The notes: generated by a model from the letters alone, not told the origin. 64,000 nucleotides of DNA from Bog-756 sp963806455 (GCA_963806455.1 CAWDXZ010000002.1:1-64000); one strand, 5' to 3'; shown: positions 20,639 through 30,682, numbered from the stretch's first letter. Program-made: numbers and translations.

Positions 20639-20760
20639 CACCCACATCGGGGGCAGCGCCGGCGAGCCGGTGGCCGGGCTGCCCATCTGCTGGCGATTCC
20701 AACACACGCCAGTCTTCGACGCGGCATGATGGACCGGCATCAAAAGCGAAGAGGTATCCG

Positions 20761-21078
20761 ATGACGACGACGGCAGAGCGGCTTATTGGCATCAACGAGC
20801 AGATGGAAGTCGCAGCGGCGACAATCGAGGCCGACGGGGGCGCATCCCCAGTGCTCGGCGCGGTCGTCCGGGAGCTCGCGCACAAGGCCCAGAAGGCGGT
20901 GGACAATCTTCCAGGTGCCGACCCCCTCATAGTGCGTTTGTCGATAGTGGAGGTGGAGCAGGCGGCGGACAGTGCGAAAGTGGCAGCTGAGGTTGACCTT
21001 GGTGCTTCGGACAGTACGCGTCAAGCCATTGTCAACGCGCACCTTGCGATCTGCACCCTCAAGGCCAAAATGACCTGA
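20761..21078 (+). CDS. Small helical hypothetical protein, copy 1
   Basis: This intact 105-residue protein (TTTAERLIGINEQ, VLGAVVRELAHKAQKAVDNL, LSIVEVEQAADSAKVAAEVD) is predicted to be all-helical and acidic. It is transcribed away from the binding-protein gene across a 156-base region conserved in copy 2. It is about 90% identical to the protein at 39820-40137. No family is recognised. Confidence 0.75.
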   Translation: MTTTAERLIGINEQMEVAAATIEADGGASPVLGAVVRELAHKAQKAVDNLPGADPLIVRLSIVEVEQAADSAKVAAEVDLGASDSTRQAIVNAHLAICTLKAKMT

Positions 21079-21148
21079 CGACTCTGGGCTGTCGGACTCA
21101 ACGAACCCAAAGCGGTACCTGGGCTTCCCTCGCATCCATCCCGATGGG

Positions 21149-21584
21149 TGTGGGTGCCGAGAACTCCGTCCATGTCACTCGCCTGGACTTCTACCGAGGT
21201 GACATTGGTCGCGAAGATAGAGTGTGGCGCTCTCCTTCCTCTACGTTGCCTTCGTCCGTCTGCTTCAGCTGGTCCGCCTTTTCCCGGGGCGGCCAAGAGG
21301 ATCTGGCCATCGAGGTCGTCCATACTTTGCCACGAGGTGTCCGTGGTCCTCATCTTCGGTCGCCGTCATCTCGAGCAGGTACTCGTCGAGTAGCTGGCTC
21401 ACTACAACCGACATCGTCGGCACCGAGCTCTGGACCCCATGCTCCGCAGTGCCTGGGAGTTGAGCGGGATCTGATCGAGGATTCCGATCCGATGTGCCTC
21501 CGACGACCGGCTGTCCTTTGCGGGCTCATTCACGAGTACCGGTTGGAGGCGTGATCTGGATGGATGAGATTTTCGGCACCCACA
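21149..21584 (+). mobile_element. Internally deleted IS (MITE-like)
   Basis: The element is bounded by TGTGGGTGCC (21149) and its inverse GGCACCCACA (21575-21584). Inside, the first residues of a transposase (SFLYVAFVRLLQLVRLF, then GGQEDLAIEVV) are joined directly to its last part (LIFGRRHLEQVLVE, LAHYNRHRRHRALD, GLIHEYRLEA). About 800 bases of the gene are deleted while both ends are kept, so it could only move if an enzyme acts in trans. Confidence 0.65.
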
Positions 21585-22030
21585 GGGTTGATCCACGAGT
21601 ATCAGGCGCGGCCTGAAGGGCGGATCGAGTTTTTCGGGCATACGCGAACCTTTCAGTGGTCGCCTCTCGTGGCTTCCCCGGTTCTGTCGACCGCGGCGGC
21701 TCGGCCACGTTGTCCACTCCGCTCAACGAGGCGGGAATTCCCGGTTCCCGTCACCTCCCCGCCGTTGAGATGCCTTGAGGAGCGGCCGCCAGGGCGGCGA
21801 GCGCGTCCGTGGACGTATCAAGCCAACGGTCGGGCCACCAAAATGCCACTGCCAATGCCAACCGACCTATCTGGGACGCCGGGGTGGACTCCGCGACAAC
21901 CGCATACGTTCACCCCTATGCCGCCAGGGAGTTCGGATGTAGGTCGTGAGCGAACGTTTCGTACCCCACACGCAGCGACCGTGGGCGGCCTCGTTCGGCG
22001 AACGGTGTGCCGCCTCGCTTGCGGGAGCCG
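21585..22030. other. IS scar and unassigned sequence
   Basis: A second GLIHEYQA tail near 21587 suggests another IS end joined here. I see no gene in the rest. Confidence 0.35.
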
Positions 22031-23086
22031 ACTGGGGAGCCGTGATCCGTTCGTGTCGTATGCGCAGAACCAGGAAGATGTGGTGCTTGCCCGCGGCGAG
22101 ATTAACGGACGACCGGGCGGGCTTCTGGGTGGACGTTGGTGCCGGTGATCCCGTATTGGATCGGTCACTGTGGCGTTCGCAGAGCGGGGATGGCGGGGCG
22201 TGAACGTGGAACCGCCCCGGGCGAAACACGAGCGGCTCTGCGCGGCACGGCCGGCTGACACGAATCCGCGGGTTCCTCGCCCGCGGTGCGACGGCCGGGC
22301 AGGGGAAGCTGTTCGTCGAACCGACTGAGAAGCCGGAGTGGCCGGGCCTCGATCCTCCGATCGATCGCGGAGCGTCCACGATGGTGCCCGGAATCGCTGA
22401 GCGCTACGGGGCCGACGGCCAGGAGTCTCACTCCGATCGAGGTGCCCACTGGACGCTCGCGTAGGTCGTGGTCGACCACGTTCCTGGTCCCGTCGACTTC
22501 CTCAAGGTGGACGTAGAGGGTTTCGAGCGCGAGGTGCTCGCTGGGGCCGACTGGTACAGCTTCCGGCCCCGGGTCGTGGTCATGGAAGCGACCGTGCCAA
22601 AGTCCGACGAACCGGCTCACGAGGCCTGGGAACCGACGCTCCTCGAAGCGGGCTATCGGCTCGCCCTCTTCGACGGGCTCAATCGCTTCTATGCCCGTGC
22701 CGACGAGCCGGCGCTCTTGCAGACGCTCGCGATTCCCGCCAACGTGCTGGACGACTTCGTCCCGTACGTGTGGACGCACCAGGTCGACCAGGCACAACAG
22801 TGGGCACACAGCCTGGAGGAAGCGCTCACCCACGCGGACCAGGAACGCGACCAGCTCTCCGAGAGCGTGGCACACGCAGCCGCGACAACCCGCGAACGCG
22901 CAGGCTCAGGCTACGATCGCCGACGAGAGTACGGCGCGAGCGCTTGCCGAGGCTCACCGTGTTCGCACAGAGCTGCACGCGCTGAGGGCGACCCGCACCT
23001 TCAGGTACACCGCGCCGCTACGAAGTATCTACGCCACCCTGCGCCGTCGTTCCTCCAGTTTCAACCTGATCCGTACCCGACATTAG
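22030..23086 (+). pseudogene. FkbM-family methyltransferase, frameshifted
   Basis: The pieces FVSYAQNQEDVVLAR, FWVDVGAGDPV (SAM-binding loop), and the long clean stretch VPGPVDFLKVDVEGFEREVL to NVLDDFVPYVWTHQVDQAQQ identify an FkbM-type O-methyltransferase of the kind found in glycan or lipopolysaccharide clusters. A coiled-coil tail and ALRATRTFRYTAPLRSIY follow in other frames. At least four frame changes occur. No sugar-pathway genes are nearby. Confidence 0.75.
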
Positions 23087-23089
23087 TGC

Positions 23090-23360
23090 ATCCTGTGCCA
23101 GCGGTCTGCCTGCTTGGGCGATGATGCAACAGCGACGAAGCTTCGTGTCGGGATCGCGGAGCGCACTTGAGATTTTGGCGCCTTTCGGCCGCCAAGCAGT
23201 GATGTGCGGCACGTCAGGAGACGACGGGCCGGCACCCTGTGATTGAGTTGGGCTCAGGGCTCGCGCGGTAGACGATTGGATCTCGTACCAACCTCGATTG
23301 GCTCGGCCGTTATCGCGTCAACCTGTCAGGTAGTTTCCTGGGTGACGGCTGGAATAAGCC
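23090..23360. other. No gene recognised
   Basis: I find no convincing gene between the FkbM remnant and the IS end at 23361. Confidence 0.35.
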
Positions 23361-23835
23361 TGTGGGTGCCGAGAATGCCGTCCGATGGGCTCAAGCAGCC
23401 AGTTTGTACTCGTGAAGGAGACCACCGAGCCGGTCCGATCTTCTCAGTTACATGACATTGGGACTTGATGCCGCCGACGGATGATCTGACAGCGGCGAAG
23501 CCTGCTCGAGCGAGCGGTGTGGGCGATGCTGGTTGTAGTGCTCGATGTATTCGGCGAGGACGGCTTCGAGCTTACATCGGTGGAAGATGAGTAGGCGGTC
23601 TAGACACTCCCGACGGATCGTGCCGACGAAGCGCTCGGCGATAGCGTTCGCCCGAGGGGCACGGATGGGTGTGCGGATGATTCTGATCCCCTCGCAGCGG
23701 AAGACCTCGTCGAAGCTGGACGTAAACTTGGCGTCTCGATCCCGCACGAGGTATCTCACGGGAAGACCCCGTCCGGCGAGCGAAGTGGTCAGGTTGCAGG
23801 CCTGTTGGACTACCCGTGCTCCTGCCGGTTTCCTC
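23361..23835 (-). mobile_element. Truncated IS with one terminal repeat
   Basis: TGTGGGTGCCGAGAATGCCG at 23361 is the terminal repeat of the same IS type as 21149. Upstream on the minus strand lies the C-terminal half of its transposase (VRDRDAKFTSSFDEVF, RAPRANAIAERFVGTIRREC, HYNQHRPHRSLEQ). The other half of the IS is lost at the junction with the MPI gene near 23835. Confidence 0.7.
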
Positions 23836-24482
23836 GGCCGGAAGTTCGAGATCGGGCTGGGGCGATGGATCTCCGCTCCGAGGGTGACCGCATCGGGGGA
23901 GAGACCGATGGAGAAGTCCCGCCCCGGTTGACCAGTGCGTACCGCGATCGCCCGGGTGTTTCCCGTCGGCCTCGCGGTGTAGCGGGCGATGAGCTCAAGG
24001 TTGTCCACAATGTGCGCCGCTGACTCGGCCGGCACCGTCGCGGCCGGATCGATGGCGACCTCGACGTCCCAGGTGTGGAGGGCATGCTCGTTGAGCCGCA
24101 TGCCGACGAAGCCATCAAAGGACAGTTCCAGCGGACCCATCGAGAAACGGAAGTTCGAACGAGCCTCGTCCGGGAGCGACTCGATGCGCAGCAACAGGTC
24201 ACGATCGGCGACGAGGGCGTCGGCCGCCTTCGCCCTGGCCGCCTTGGCGTTCCATGTGTCCCACACCCCTGGGGCGAAGTCATCGGGTGTCGCGTTCTCA
24301 TCGATGATGTCATCGAGTCGCCGCTGCATGATCACGGCCCCGGATCCGATGTGCGAGAGGACGTCGGCGATCGTCCACTCGGTTGGGTACGCGGGCTCGT
24401 CGAACTGGGCATCGCTCAGGCCCTCCACCACGGAGCGAAGGTACTCGACCGACGAACCAAGAGCTTCGAGGTTCGACGCCAT
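23448..24482 (-). CDS. In-frame chimera: MPI/DinB-fold protein fused to transposase C-terminus
   Basis: One 344-residue reading joins two unrelated parts. Residues 1 to about 215 (MASNLEALGSSVEYLRSVV, PTEWTIADVLSHIGSGAVIM, FVGMRLNEHALHTWDVEVAI) are a mycothiol-dependent MPI-type four-helix domain with its metal-ligand His residues. Residues from about 222 to the end are the DDE-core half of a transposase. The fusion is open through the junction near 23835 and could be translated, though a working product is doubtful. The gene begins 7 bases after the YceI stop, so the two formed an operon. The MPI C-terminal domain has been replaced. Confidence 0.7.
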   Translation of the reverse strand: MASNLEALGSSVEYLRSVVEGLSDAQFDEPAYPTEWTIADVLSHIGSGAVIMQRRLDDIIDENATPDDFAPGVWDTWNAKAARAKAADALVADRDLLLRIESLPDEARSNFRFSMGPLELSFDGFVGMRLNEHALHTWDVEVAIDPAATVPAESAAHIVDNLELIARYTARPTGNTRAIAVRTGQPGRDFSIGLSPDAVTLGAEIHRPSPISNFRPRKPAGARVVQQACNLTTSLAGRGLPVRYLVRDRDAKFTSSFDEVFRCEGIRIIRTPIRAPRANAIAERFVGTIRRECLDRLLIFHRCKLEAVLAEYIEHYNQHRPHRSLEQASPLSDHPSAASSPNVM

Positions 24483-24488
24483 CCCAGC

Positions 24489-25037
24489 TCAGCTCCGGAC
24501 GAACCGGGCGTTGACGACGGCACGTGCCTCGCTCGATGCCATCTTGAGCGGGACTCCAGGTCATCCCGAAGAGGCTGCGGTCGACCACGAGCTCTGTCCG
24601 CAGGCTGACGGTGCCAGCCGTCGCTCCGACCACCTCGACGGTGGGTGTGATGTCCTCACTCTGTCCAGCGGCCTCCAGGGTCACCTGGGCCTTCAGGACC
24701 CCGCCCTCCTCGGGAACGAGACGTCGCACCGTCGCCACCACGGTCGGGTGGTTGCCGACGTCGAAGAAATCCGCCGACCGCAAGTGCTTGTCACGCTTGG
24801 CGTTCTTGGTGGTCAGCGAGCCCGCATCGAGGCGCAGTCGCCCGAAACGTTCCCCGCCTCGTCGACCGTCCCCTCTCCTTCGATACGCTCGAAGTGGCCG
24901 TGGACGGTGATCAGGCCCCAGAAGTGCTTGACGTGGAACTCCACGGTCGAACCGGCAGGATCGAGTGTCCACGTCCCCGCCGCATCCCGAACGAGGGTTC
25001 GGATGTCGTTGGGGGCAGAGGGTACGGCGTCGTCCAT
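24489..25037 (-). pseudogene. YceI family protein, frameshifted
   Basis: ATG 25037 opens TWTLDPAGSTVEFHVKHFWG, the hallmark of YceI lipocalin-like proteins. The reading shifts near 24830 (RLDAGSLTTKNAKRDKHL, SADFFDVGNHPTVV), and again near 24555 before the end MASSEARAVVNARFVRS at 24489. YceI proteins bind isoprenoid or amphiphilic ligands. No signal peptide is visible. It lies directly upstream of the MPI part of the chimera. Confidence 0.75.
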
Positions 25038-25219
25038 GGGAGGCTCCCCACTCTTGTTCGGGTATGCGGAGGTGATCCCCCACTTTATTGGCGAACGGAG
25101 GCATGCATCCGGTTAGCCAGGTGGCGGCCTAAACATCGATACTTGTGCCACGCTCAGCTTGGGTGGGGTCGACTGCTGGGGAACCGAGAGCTTCGGGAAC
25201 TCGGAATCGGAAGCAACCC

Positions 25220-25243
25220 TGTGGGTGCCGAAAATGCCATCCA
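25220..25243 (+). repeat. Solo IS terminal repeat
   Basis: TGTGGGTGCCGAAAATGCCA at 25220 is the cleanest copy of the terminal sequence seen at 21149 and 23361, but no transposase sequence is attached. It looks like a scar. Confidence 0.55.
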
Positions 25244-25397
25244 TCGTTGCTGAACGGGGACGATGCCTTTCCCAGGTTCGACAGGGGCTCCGGCGCAGAT
25301 CAGTGCTTCGAGTGCGTCGCCAGCATCCCAGATGCTGGCGTTCATTGTGGCGCCAACGTGGCTGTCGCGAGGCCAGAATGCGACGATGACAAATATC

Positions 25398-25604
25398 ATG
25401 GATCCGTCGTTCATCGACTCGTCCCTCGAGTCGCGTGCCATCACGTTCGAGAACCCGACTGGGGCGCGAGGGGCGGAGTGCCACCGCTAGCGGCCGTAAG
25501 GGAGCCCCGAACCGAGTGATCGGAGAAGGAGAGCGGGTGGTGCTCGCCGACATCGAGGGTCCTGGAGTGATCCGTCACCTCTGGATGACAGTTCTTCCCG
25601 CTCC
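25398..25604 (+). pseudogene. N-terminal fragment of DUF2961 gene
   Basis: ATG 25398 gives DPSFIDSSLESRAITFENPT and GARGAE. After one frame change it reads RKGAPNRVIGEGERVVLADI and GPGVIRHLWMTVLPAPEG, the N-terminus of a DUF2961 (glycoside-hydrolase-like beta-sandwich) protein. It is cut exactly by the IS beginning TGAAGGGTGCCACTT at 25605. The matching C-terminal part is at 45736-46613. Confidence 0.65.
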
Positions 25605-26931
25605 TGAAGGGTGCCACTTATATATCGGCGCCGAGCGGAACGGTCCCATCGCCGCAAATGGGGCGCTCACGCGCCGCTCCAGGAGCCGCGAAGGAAGGAG
25701 CCTTGCGCGCAGACGTGCTTCGATCCGCTGTTCTGCGGGAGAAGCGCCGATGTCGCTGGCCCCGACCGGCGGAGCCGCCATCCGTCTGGCTCAGGCAGCC
25801 TTCCGGTAGTACTCGTGGATGAGCCCGCCGAGGAGATCGCGGCGCTTGATCTCGCTCGGCTCGGAGCTGAGGACCCTGAGGGTGGTGAACCTCCCGGCGG
25901 TTTCAGCCCGAGGCCATGGTGCGGCCGCTCCTCGTTGTAATGCTTCACGTAGGTCGAAAGCAGCCGCTCGAGGTGGCGAGCGCCCAGCACCATGACCCGA
26001 TCGAGGCACTCTGCTCGGACGGTTCGGATCCATCGCTCGGCATAAGCGTTCGCCTTCGGGGCTCGCCAGGGCGTTCGGATGATCTCGACGCCCTCAGCCT
26101 TGAAGACCTCGTCGAACGGTCGCTGCGAAGCGCTTGTCTCGGTCGTGGACGAGGAAGCGGATCGGCTCCGATCGGTCCTCTCGAGCTTCGGAGAGGTTGC
26201 GAGCGATCTGGGTGCACCAGGCGAGGTTGGCCGGACCTTCGGTCACCCCGCCGATCAGCACACGCCGGCTCTGCAGTTCGATGAAGAAGAGCACGTGCAG
26301 GGTCTTCAGCCGGATCGACTCGACGGTGAAGAGGTCACAGGCGATGATCGAGGAGGCTTGGGTGCGCATGAACTGGCGCCAGGTGTCCCGGTGCGGGCCA
26401 GGACGGGACTTGACCGTCAGGATGCGGCGGATGCTCGTTGTGGAGATCTCGATGCCGATCTTCTGGAGCTCGCCCTGGATCCGCTTGTAGCCCCAGCTGT
26501 CGTTCTCCCGTGACATCCGCCACACCAGGACCTGGGTCTCGAGGGAAATCCTCGGGCGCGAGACGACCCGATGGGGGAAGTGCCACTTCGCCTTCACGAG
26601 TTCCCGGTGCCAGCGACGAAGGGTGTCAGGCGTGAACAGGTTCGACAGCCGCTCCCGAGCTGGTCGGAGCCGTTGGAGAACCGTGAGCACAAGCCGTTCC
26701 TCCTGACGCGTCTTCGGGTGGGGGACCTGGCGGCGCAAGACGACCAGCTCCTGGCGCAACACGAGCAGCTCGAGATCCTTCGAGCGAGACGACCGGCAGG
26801 CGAGGAGCAGCAGTCGGAGCACCTGGCGGAGGGAGAGGGTGATGAGGCGGACGGTCACCCGGCCAGTTTCGCACCCGAGATCAGCGGGGTCCGGCCTGGT
26901 CAAGCGGTCGACCGTGAGGTGGCACCCTTCA
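25605..26931 (-). mobile_element. Complete IS, broken transposase
   Basis: The ends are TGAAGGGTGCCACTT (25605) and its inverse ending CCCTTCA at 26931. The transposase on the minus strand starts at GTG 26858 (VRLITLSLRQVLRLLLL, KDLELLVLRQELVVLRRQV), has the DDE catalytic core (IIACDLFTVESIRLKTLHV), and ends HEYYRKAA at 25791. Frameshifts near 26115 and 25880 break it. The same left end recurs at 63909. The IS sits inside a remnant of a related IS and cuts the DUF2961 gene. Confidence 0.8.
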
Positions 26932-27090
26932 CGTACCAACTCCCGATGCCACCGCCGCAGCGTGTCGGGCGTCACCAGGGATGAGATCCGTTCGCATGCC
27001 GGCCGCAGCCGCTGGAGCACGGCCAAGACGACTCGCTCCTCCGGTCGGTTCTGGGGTCGATTCACCTGGCGGCGAAGGATGCTCAATAGC
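26932..27090 (-). pseudogene. Remnant of a second, related transposase
   Basis: The reading ILRRQVNRPQNRPEERVVL and TPDTLRRWHRELVREG repeats the N-terminal region of the transposase just described, but with different residues. It ends precisely at the IS boundary 26931/26932. The two are open in one frame, which gives an apparent fusion with a doubled N-terminus. Confidence 0.6.
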
Positions 27091-27206
27091 CCCCCTGTGA
27101 CGAAGCTGGACTATCGCCCTGTCGTGTCCCTACCGCACCGTCATCTCCGATCCTTGCGACCCCCGGCGTTCGACGCCACCGCTGGGATTGGTCAGACTTG
27201 GCAGCG

Positions 27207-28554
27207 ATGGCCGAAAATCCCGGAGATCCGCTTCGCCAAGAATGGCACTATTTCCATCGCCTATCAGGTGATCGGGGCCGGAGCGCTGGACATCCTTACT
27301 TTTTCGAGCGCCATGCTCCCGATCGACAGCATGGACGAGGAGCCGTCCTTGGCCCGGTTCCACCGACGGTTCGCCTCCTTCGGCAGGTTGATCAGACTCG
27401 ATCTCCGAGGGCATCGGATTGTCTGATCCATTTGTCCAGTGGTCAGACGAGCCTTGAGGGTTGGGTCGAAGACGCCTTGGCGGTGCTCGACGCGGTGGGT
27501 TCACGACGGGCGGCCATACTGGCCCCGAGGGACACGTCGCTCCATGGGATTCTGCTTGCAGCGACGTTCCCGGAGCGCGTCGCGAGCCTGGTCCTCATCA
27601 ACGGCACAGCCCGAATGGCTCGAGCCGAGGACTATCCCATCGGCATTCCCCAGAGGATTCTCGAGAGGTTCCTCGAGGTCAACACGGATCCAGACGCCGT
27701 CGCCCAAGGCTACGATTTCCTCGCGTCGGCCGGCCCGAGTGTCGTTCACGACGAGGCGTTTCGGGCCTGGTGGGTCAAGGCCGGATACCGGGGGGCCAGC
27801 CCGGCCACGGCCCGGGCGGTCCAAGCCATCTACTTCGGGGCAGACGTGAGACCCCTCCTCCCCCTGGTGCAGGCACCGACACTCGATCCTGCATCGAAAA
27901 TCCAATGTCAACGTCCGGGTGGGCCATGGTCAGTACCTCGCCGAGCACATTCCTGGCGCAAAGTACGTCGAGTTGGAAGGAGCAGATGATCTGTATTGGG
28001 TCGGCGACACGGAAACCATGCTTGATGAAATCGAGGAGTTCCTCACTGGCGTCCGCCAAGGTGCGGGAGCGGAGCGGACCTTGGCGACAATCTTGTTCAC
28101 CGACATGGTCAATTCGACGACCCGGGCCGCCGAGATGGGAGACAAGCAGTGGCGGGATCTGTTGGAGCAGCACGACAGGGTGCTCAGACGCCAACTGACC
28201 ACGTTCGCCGGGCGTGAGGTCAATACCACCGGGGATGGCATCGTGGCCATGTTCGACGGACCGGCGCGGGCGGTGGCCTGCGCTTGCGCGATGCGCGATG
28301 CTGCCGCTCAGATCGGTGTCGAACTTCGCATCGGCATCCACACTGGTGAGGTTGAGAAGCGCGGTGACGATCTGGCTGGGCTGGCTGTCCACATCGCCGC
28401 CCGGGTCGAGGCAAAGGCTGAAACGGGACAGGTGCTCGTCTCGCGGACGGTAGTGGATCTCGTGGTGGGCTCTGCCATCAACTTTGTCGATCGTGGTGAG
28501 CACATTCTCAAGGGGGTTCCCGGGCTGTGGCGCCTGTTCTCCGTCGAATCCTGA
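27207..28554 (+). pseudogene. Alpha/beta-hydrolase plus adenylate cyclase, frameshifted
   Basis: An N-terminal alpha/beta-hydrolase-like domain (EIRFAKNGTISIAYQVIG, GWVEDALAVLDAVGSRR, PERVASLVLINGTARMA) is followed by a class III cyclase domain in a clean frame from about 27919: TLATILFTDMVNSTTRA, EVNTTGDGIVAMFDG, LRIGIHTGEVE, and the end GLWRLFSVES at 28554. Actinobacteria often fuse these domains. Shifts near 27225, 27420, 27462 and 27885 break the hydrolase part. The cyclase domain alone is intact. Confidence 0.75.
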
Positions 28555-28579
28555 CGCCGGATCTGGGCGAGGGGCGCGA

Positions 28580-29243
28580 TCACCCATAGATATTCACACT
28601 CCCGACCAGCCCCAAGATGGTGGGATCAGCTCGACCTGATGCGACGAGCGTGAAAGTGAGCGGATCTGTCTCGATGCGGCGCCCGCCACCACCAATTAAC
28701 AAATCTCCGATGTCGTCGAGGCCGAGCGTGGCCGGCCCCCATCCCTGTTCGGTCAGGACCTCGGCGATGAAAACAACGGCCGCCTGAAGGCCCGGCCCTT
28801 TCTTGGGCGGACGGCCCCAGCGCGGCGAGGATGTCCTCATTGTGGATATAGCCACCACACCAAAGAGACTGGATCCCGGCACCGAGCGTGCCTTCGATGC
28901 CGGGAGCGGCCGGACCGTTCCAGGCATCCTCGTCGAAGGCGCTCATCAACTCGTCGGTGGCCGTGATGACGCGGTCCATCTCCTCGAGCAGAGCCTCTGG
29001 TGGACGACCACGCCTCTCGGCCACCTGGCGGTCATACCACGGTTGCGTCCCGATGCCTTCAAGCCGGCCGGCGGTGACATCAGCCATGACACCCGTTACA
29101 TGAGCCGCGACATCGGATACTGTCCAACCCTCACAGCGGGTGGGCGCCGCCCACTCCTCCATGCTCAAGGTGGGATTGAGGTCAAGCAACCACCGCATCT
29201 CGCCAAGGAGCCCGCCAACGACCTCGTCCTGCGGCAGTGTCAT
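28580..29243 (-). pseudogene. MPI-family mycothiol-dependent enzyme, one frameshift
   Basis: ATG 29243 gives TLPQDEVVGGLLGEMRWLL and PTRCEGWTVSDVAAHVTGVM, with the typical GWTV..AAH metal-binding segment. A shift near 28800 leads to the C-terminal VVFIAEVLTEQGWGPATLG and ends at 28580. It converges with the cyclase gene. It is the third MPI-family gene of the window. Confidence 0.7.
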
Positions 29244-29317
29244 GGCAGCCCCTTGGCCGGCGGATCGTCTTTCCGCCCATCGTTGTGTCACGTACAGGTG
29301 GAGTCAACTGCAGACCG

Positions 29318-29415
29318 TGCGGGTGCCAAACTGCCATATCCGACCAGGTCCAAATGTGTGGGTGACGAAAATCCCATCCCAGTGGTCTGAGCGGTGTGGG
29401 CCGAGAATGCCATCC
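29318..29415 (+). repeat. Three IS-end-like repeats in tandem
   Basis: Degenerate copies of TGTGGGTGCCGAAAATGCCA begin at 29318, 29357 and 29395, all in the same orientation with 38-39 base spacing and no transposase between them. Confidence 0.5.
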
Positions 29416-29599
29416 GTGTTCCTTGAACAGGAGCTGAGTATTCATAGTTGCGACAGCAACAATGTGGGAAATCGCGACCAACAGCGTGGGAAATGGCTCC
29501 GAGTTGGGCGCAGTCCGGCCAGGTCAACCCAGTTATGTCGGTAGCCCACCCATGGTCCTGCCCATCCACCTGACGGGCTCTGGACAGTCGGTAGGGGTG

Positions 29600-29848
29600 T
29601 CCACCCGGTAGCCAGGTACATCGCTCTCGGGGCCGGTTACTTCGCCAAGGTGCCGGCCAAGAAGGCGTTGCAGGACTTTGGCCTGGTCGAGATGACTGGG
29701 GCTGACACTTCTGGTACATCCTCATGTGCATCAGCTTCGGAGCCGGCTACTTCACCAAGATCCCGACGGCCAAAGCCCTGTCAGAGCTGCCGGAGTTCCA
29801 ATCCATTAGGCAAAACGACTTTGGTGCGATAGCACCGCTTCAACCATA
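29600..29848 (+). pseudogene. Fragment with an internal repeat
   Basis: Two related segments, YIALGAGYFAKVPAKKAL and ISFGAGYFTKIPTAKAL, follow one another in frames separated by a one-base shift near 29705; the second continues SELPEFQ. They look like a duplicated membrane-helix motif of a small protein I do not recognise. Neither end is clear. Confidence 0.25.
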
Positions 29849-30029
29849 GAAGCCGCGGCCGTCGCTGAGCCTCCGGGGGCTTCGGCGTAGTAGCCCTTGT
29901 GATCCATGGTGCCACCGCAGTTGGCCATCCACCCCGGATCGAGATGCCGGCGGTACCGTCATTGACGTGGAAGATTCGATCGTCCGGTGGCTCATTCAAC
30001 CTGCCCCGCCGACGGCGGCCGAGACCTAG

Positions 30030-30197
30030 ATGTCGGCCACCGGCCGCGGCGGCCTGCACCTTGCAATGCAAGAGGTCTTCAACCGGGCCTCACCAGACGA
30101 GCAGGCCCACTACCTCGAGCTAATGCGCCACGACCCCGTTGCCGGCATGGTGTACCTCGAGGCGCTGGGGTTGAAGCAGCAACGGGGTGGCGCCTAG
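30030..30197 (+). CDS. Small hypothetical protein
   Basis: This 55-residue reading from ATG 30030 (GGLHLAMQEVFNRASPDEQ, HYLELMRHDPVAGMVYLEAL) is helical, amphipathic and strongly GC-rich at third positions. I do not know its family. Confidence 0.4.
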   Translation: MSATGRGGLHLAMQEVFNRASPDEQAHYLELMRHDPVAGMVYLEALGLKQQRGGA

Positions 30198-30239
30198 TAC
30201 CTGAAGGGCGCCACGCAGAATCGACTGCTCGGGTCGCCC

Positions 30240-30440
30240 GTGGTACATGTGGTACAAGAATTCGTGGTTCGTTTACCACGAAAAACGCACGCACCGTTGA
30301 CAACTTGGTCGATAGCGGTCCGCTGCGGACAGCCGGAAACGCCTATCACGCTGCGCTAATTCGTAAAGATGCAGGTAGCTGAGTTGACCCTCCACCTTGC
30401 CAAGGTGAGGGTCGCGGGTTCGAGTCCCGTCGTCCGCTCT
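30240..30440 (+). repeat. Duplicated segment ending in tRNA-Gly 3' half, copy 1
   Basis: This stretch is similar to about 46722-46926: GTGGTACATGTGGTAC-type repeats, TACCACGAAAAACGCACGCA, CCGTTGACA, a degenerate middle, and then the 3' half of a tRNA-Gly(GCC) at 30393-30440 (CACCTTGCCAAGGTG, then GGGTTCGAGTCCCG). The D-arm half does not fold as a tRNA, so it is more likely an attachment-site scar than a working tRNA. Part of the upstream sequence recurs near 63870-63905. Confidence 0.65.
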
Positions 30441-30682
30441 CGCCGAAGTCGCAGGTCATCAGCGGTTGTAGCGGTTGAAATCGTGCTGTGTTGTCGGTCG
30501 TTGATCCCGGTGTACCACATCCGCACCACATTTTTCTGCGATTTTTCGGCGAGCGGCCGTTGACCCTCACATTTTGCGCGTGATGCTCAACCCGGCCAAT
30601 CCGTCCATTTGGCGAGTCTGATGGGTCAAGCCTCGACCACACGACCTGCTGCCTGAGTCGCGTTTCCTCCGATCGAAGCGGG

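Larger units (their letters stand above)
19392..21143. repeat. Duplicated block A, copy 1
   Basis: This 1.75-kb segment (binding-protein gene, micro-ORF, divergent small gene) is collinear with 38456-40207, begins at the same CTAGCGCGAC, and is about 95% identical by eye. In copy 2 it sits directly next to block B. Here it is 5 kb beyond block B1, on the opposite side. Confidence 0.9.

Noticed and set aside
30370..30440. Functional tRNA-Gly(GCC)
   Set aside because: The anticodon arm to the 3' end is good, but the 5' side does not form a D-arm or pair fully with the acceptor strand. I treat it as an attachment-site scar.
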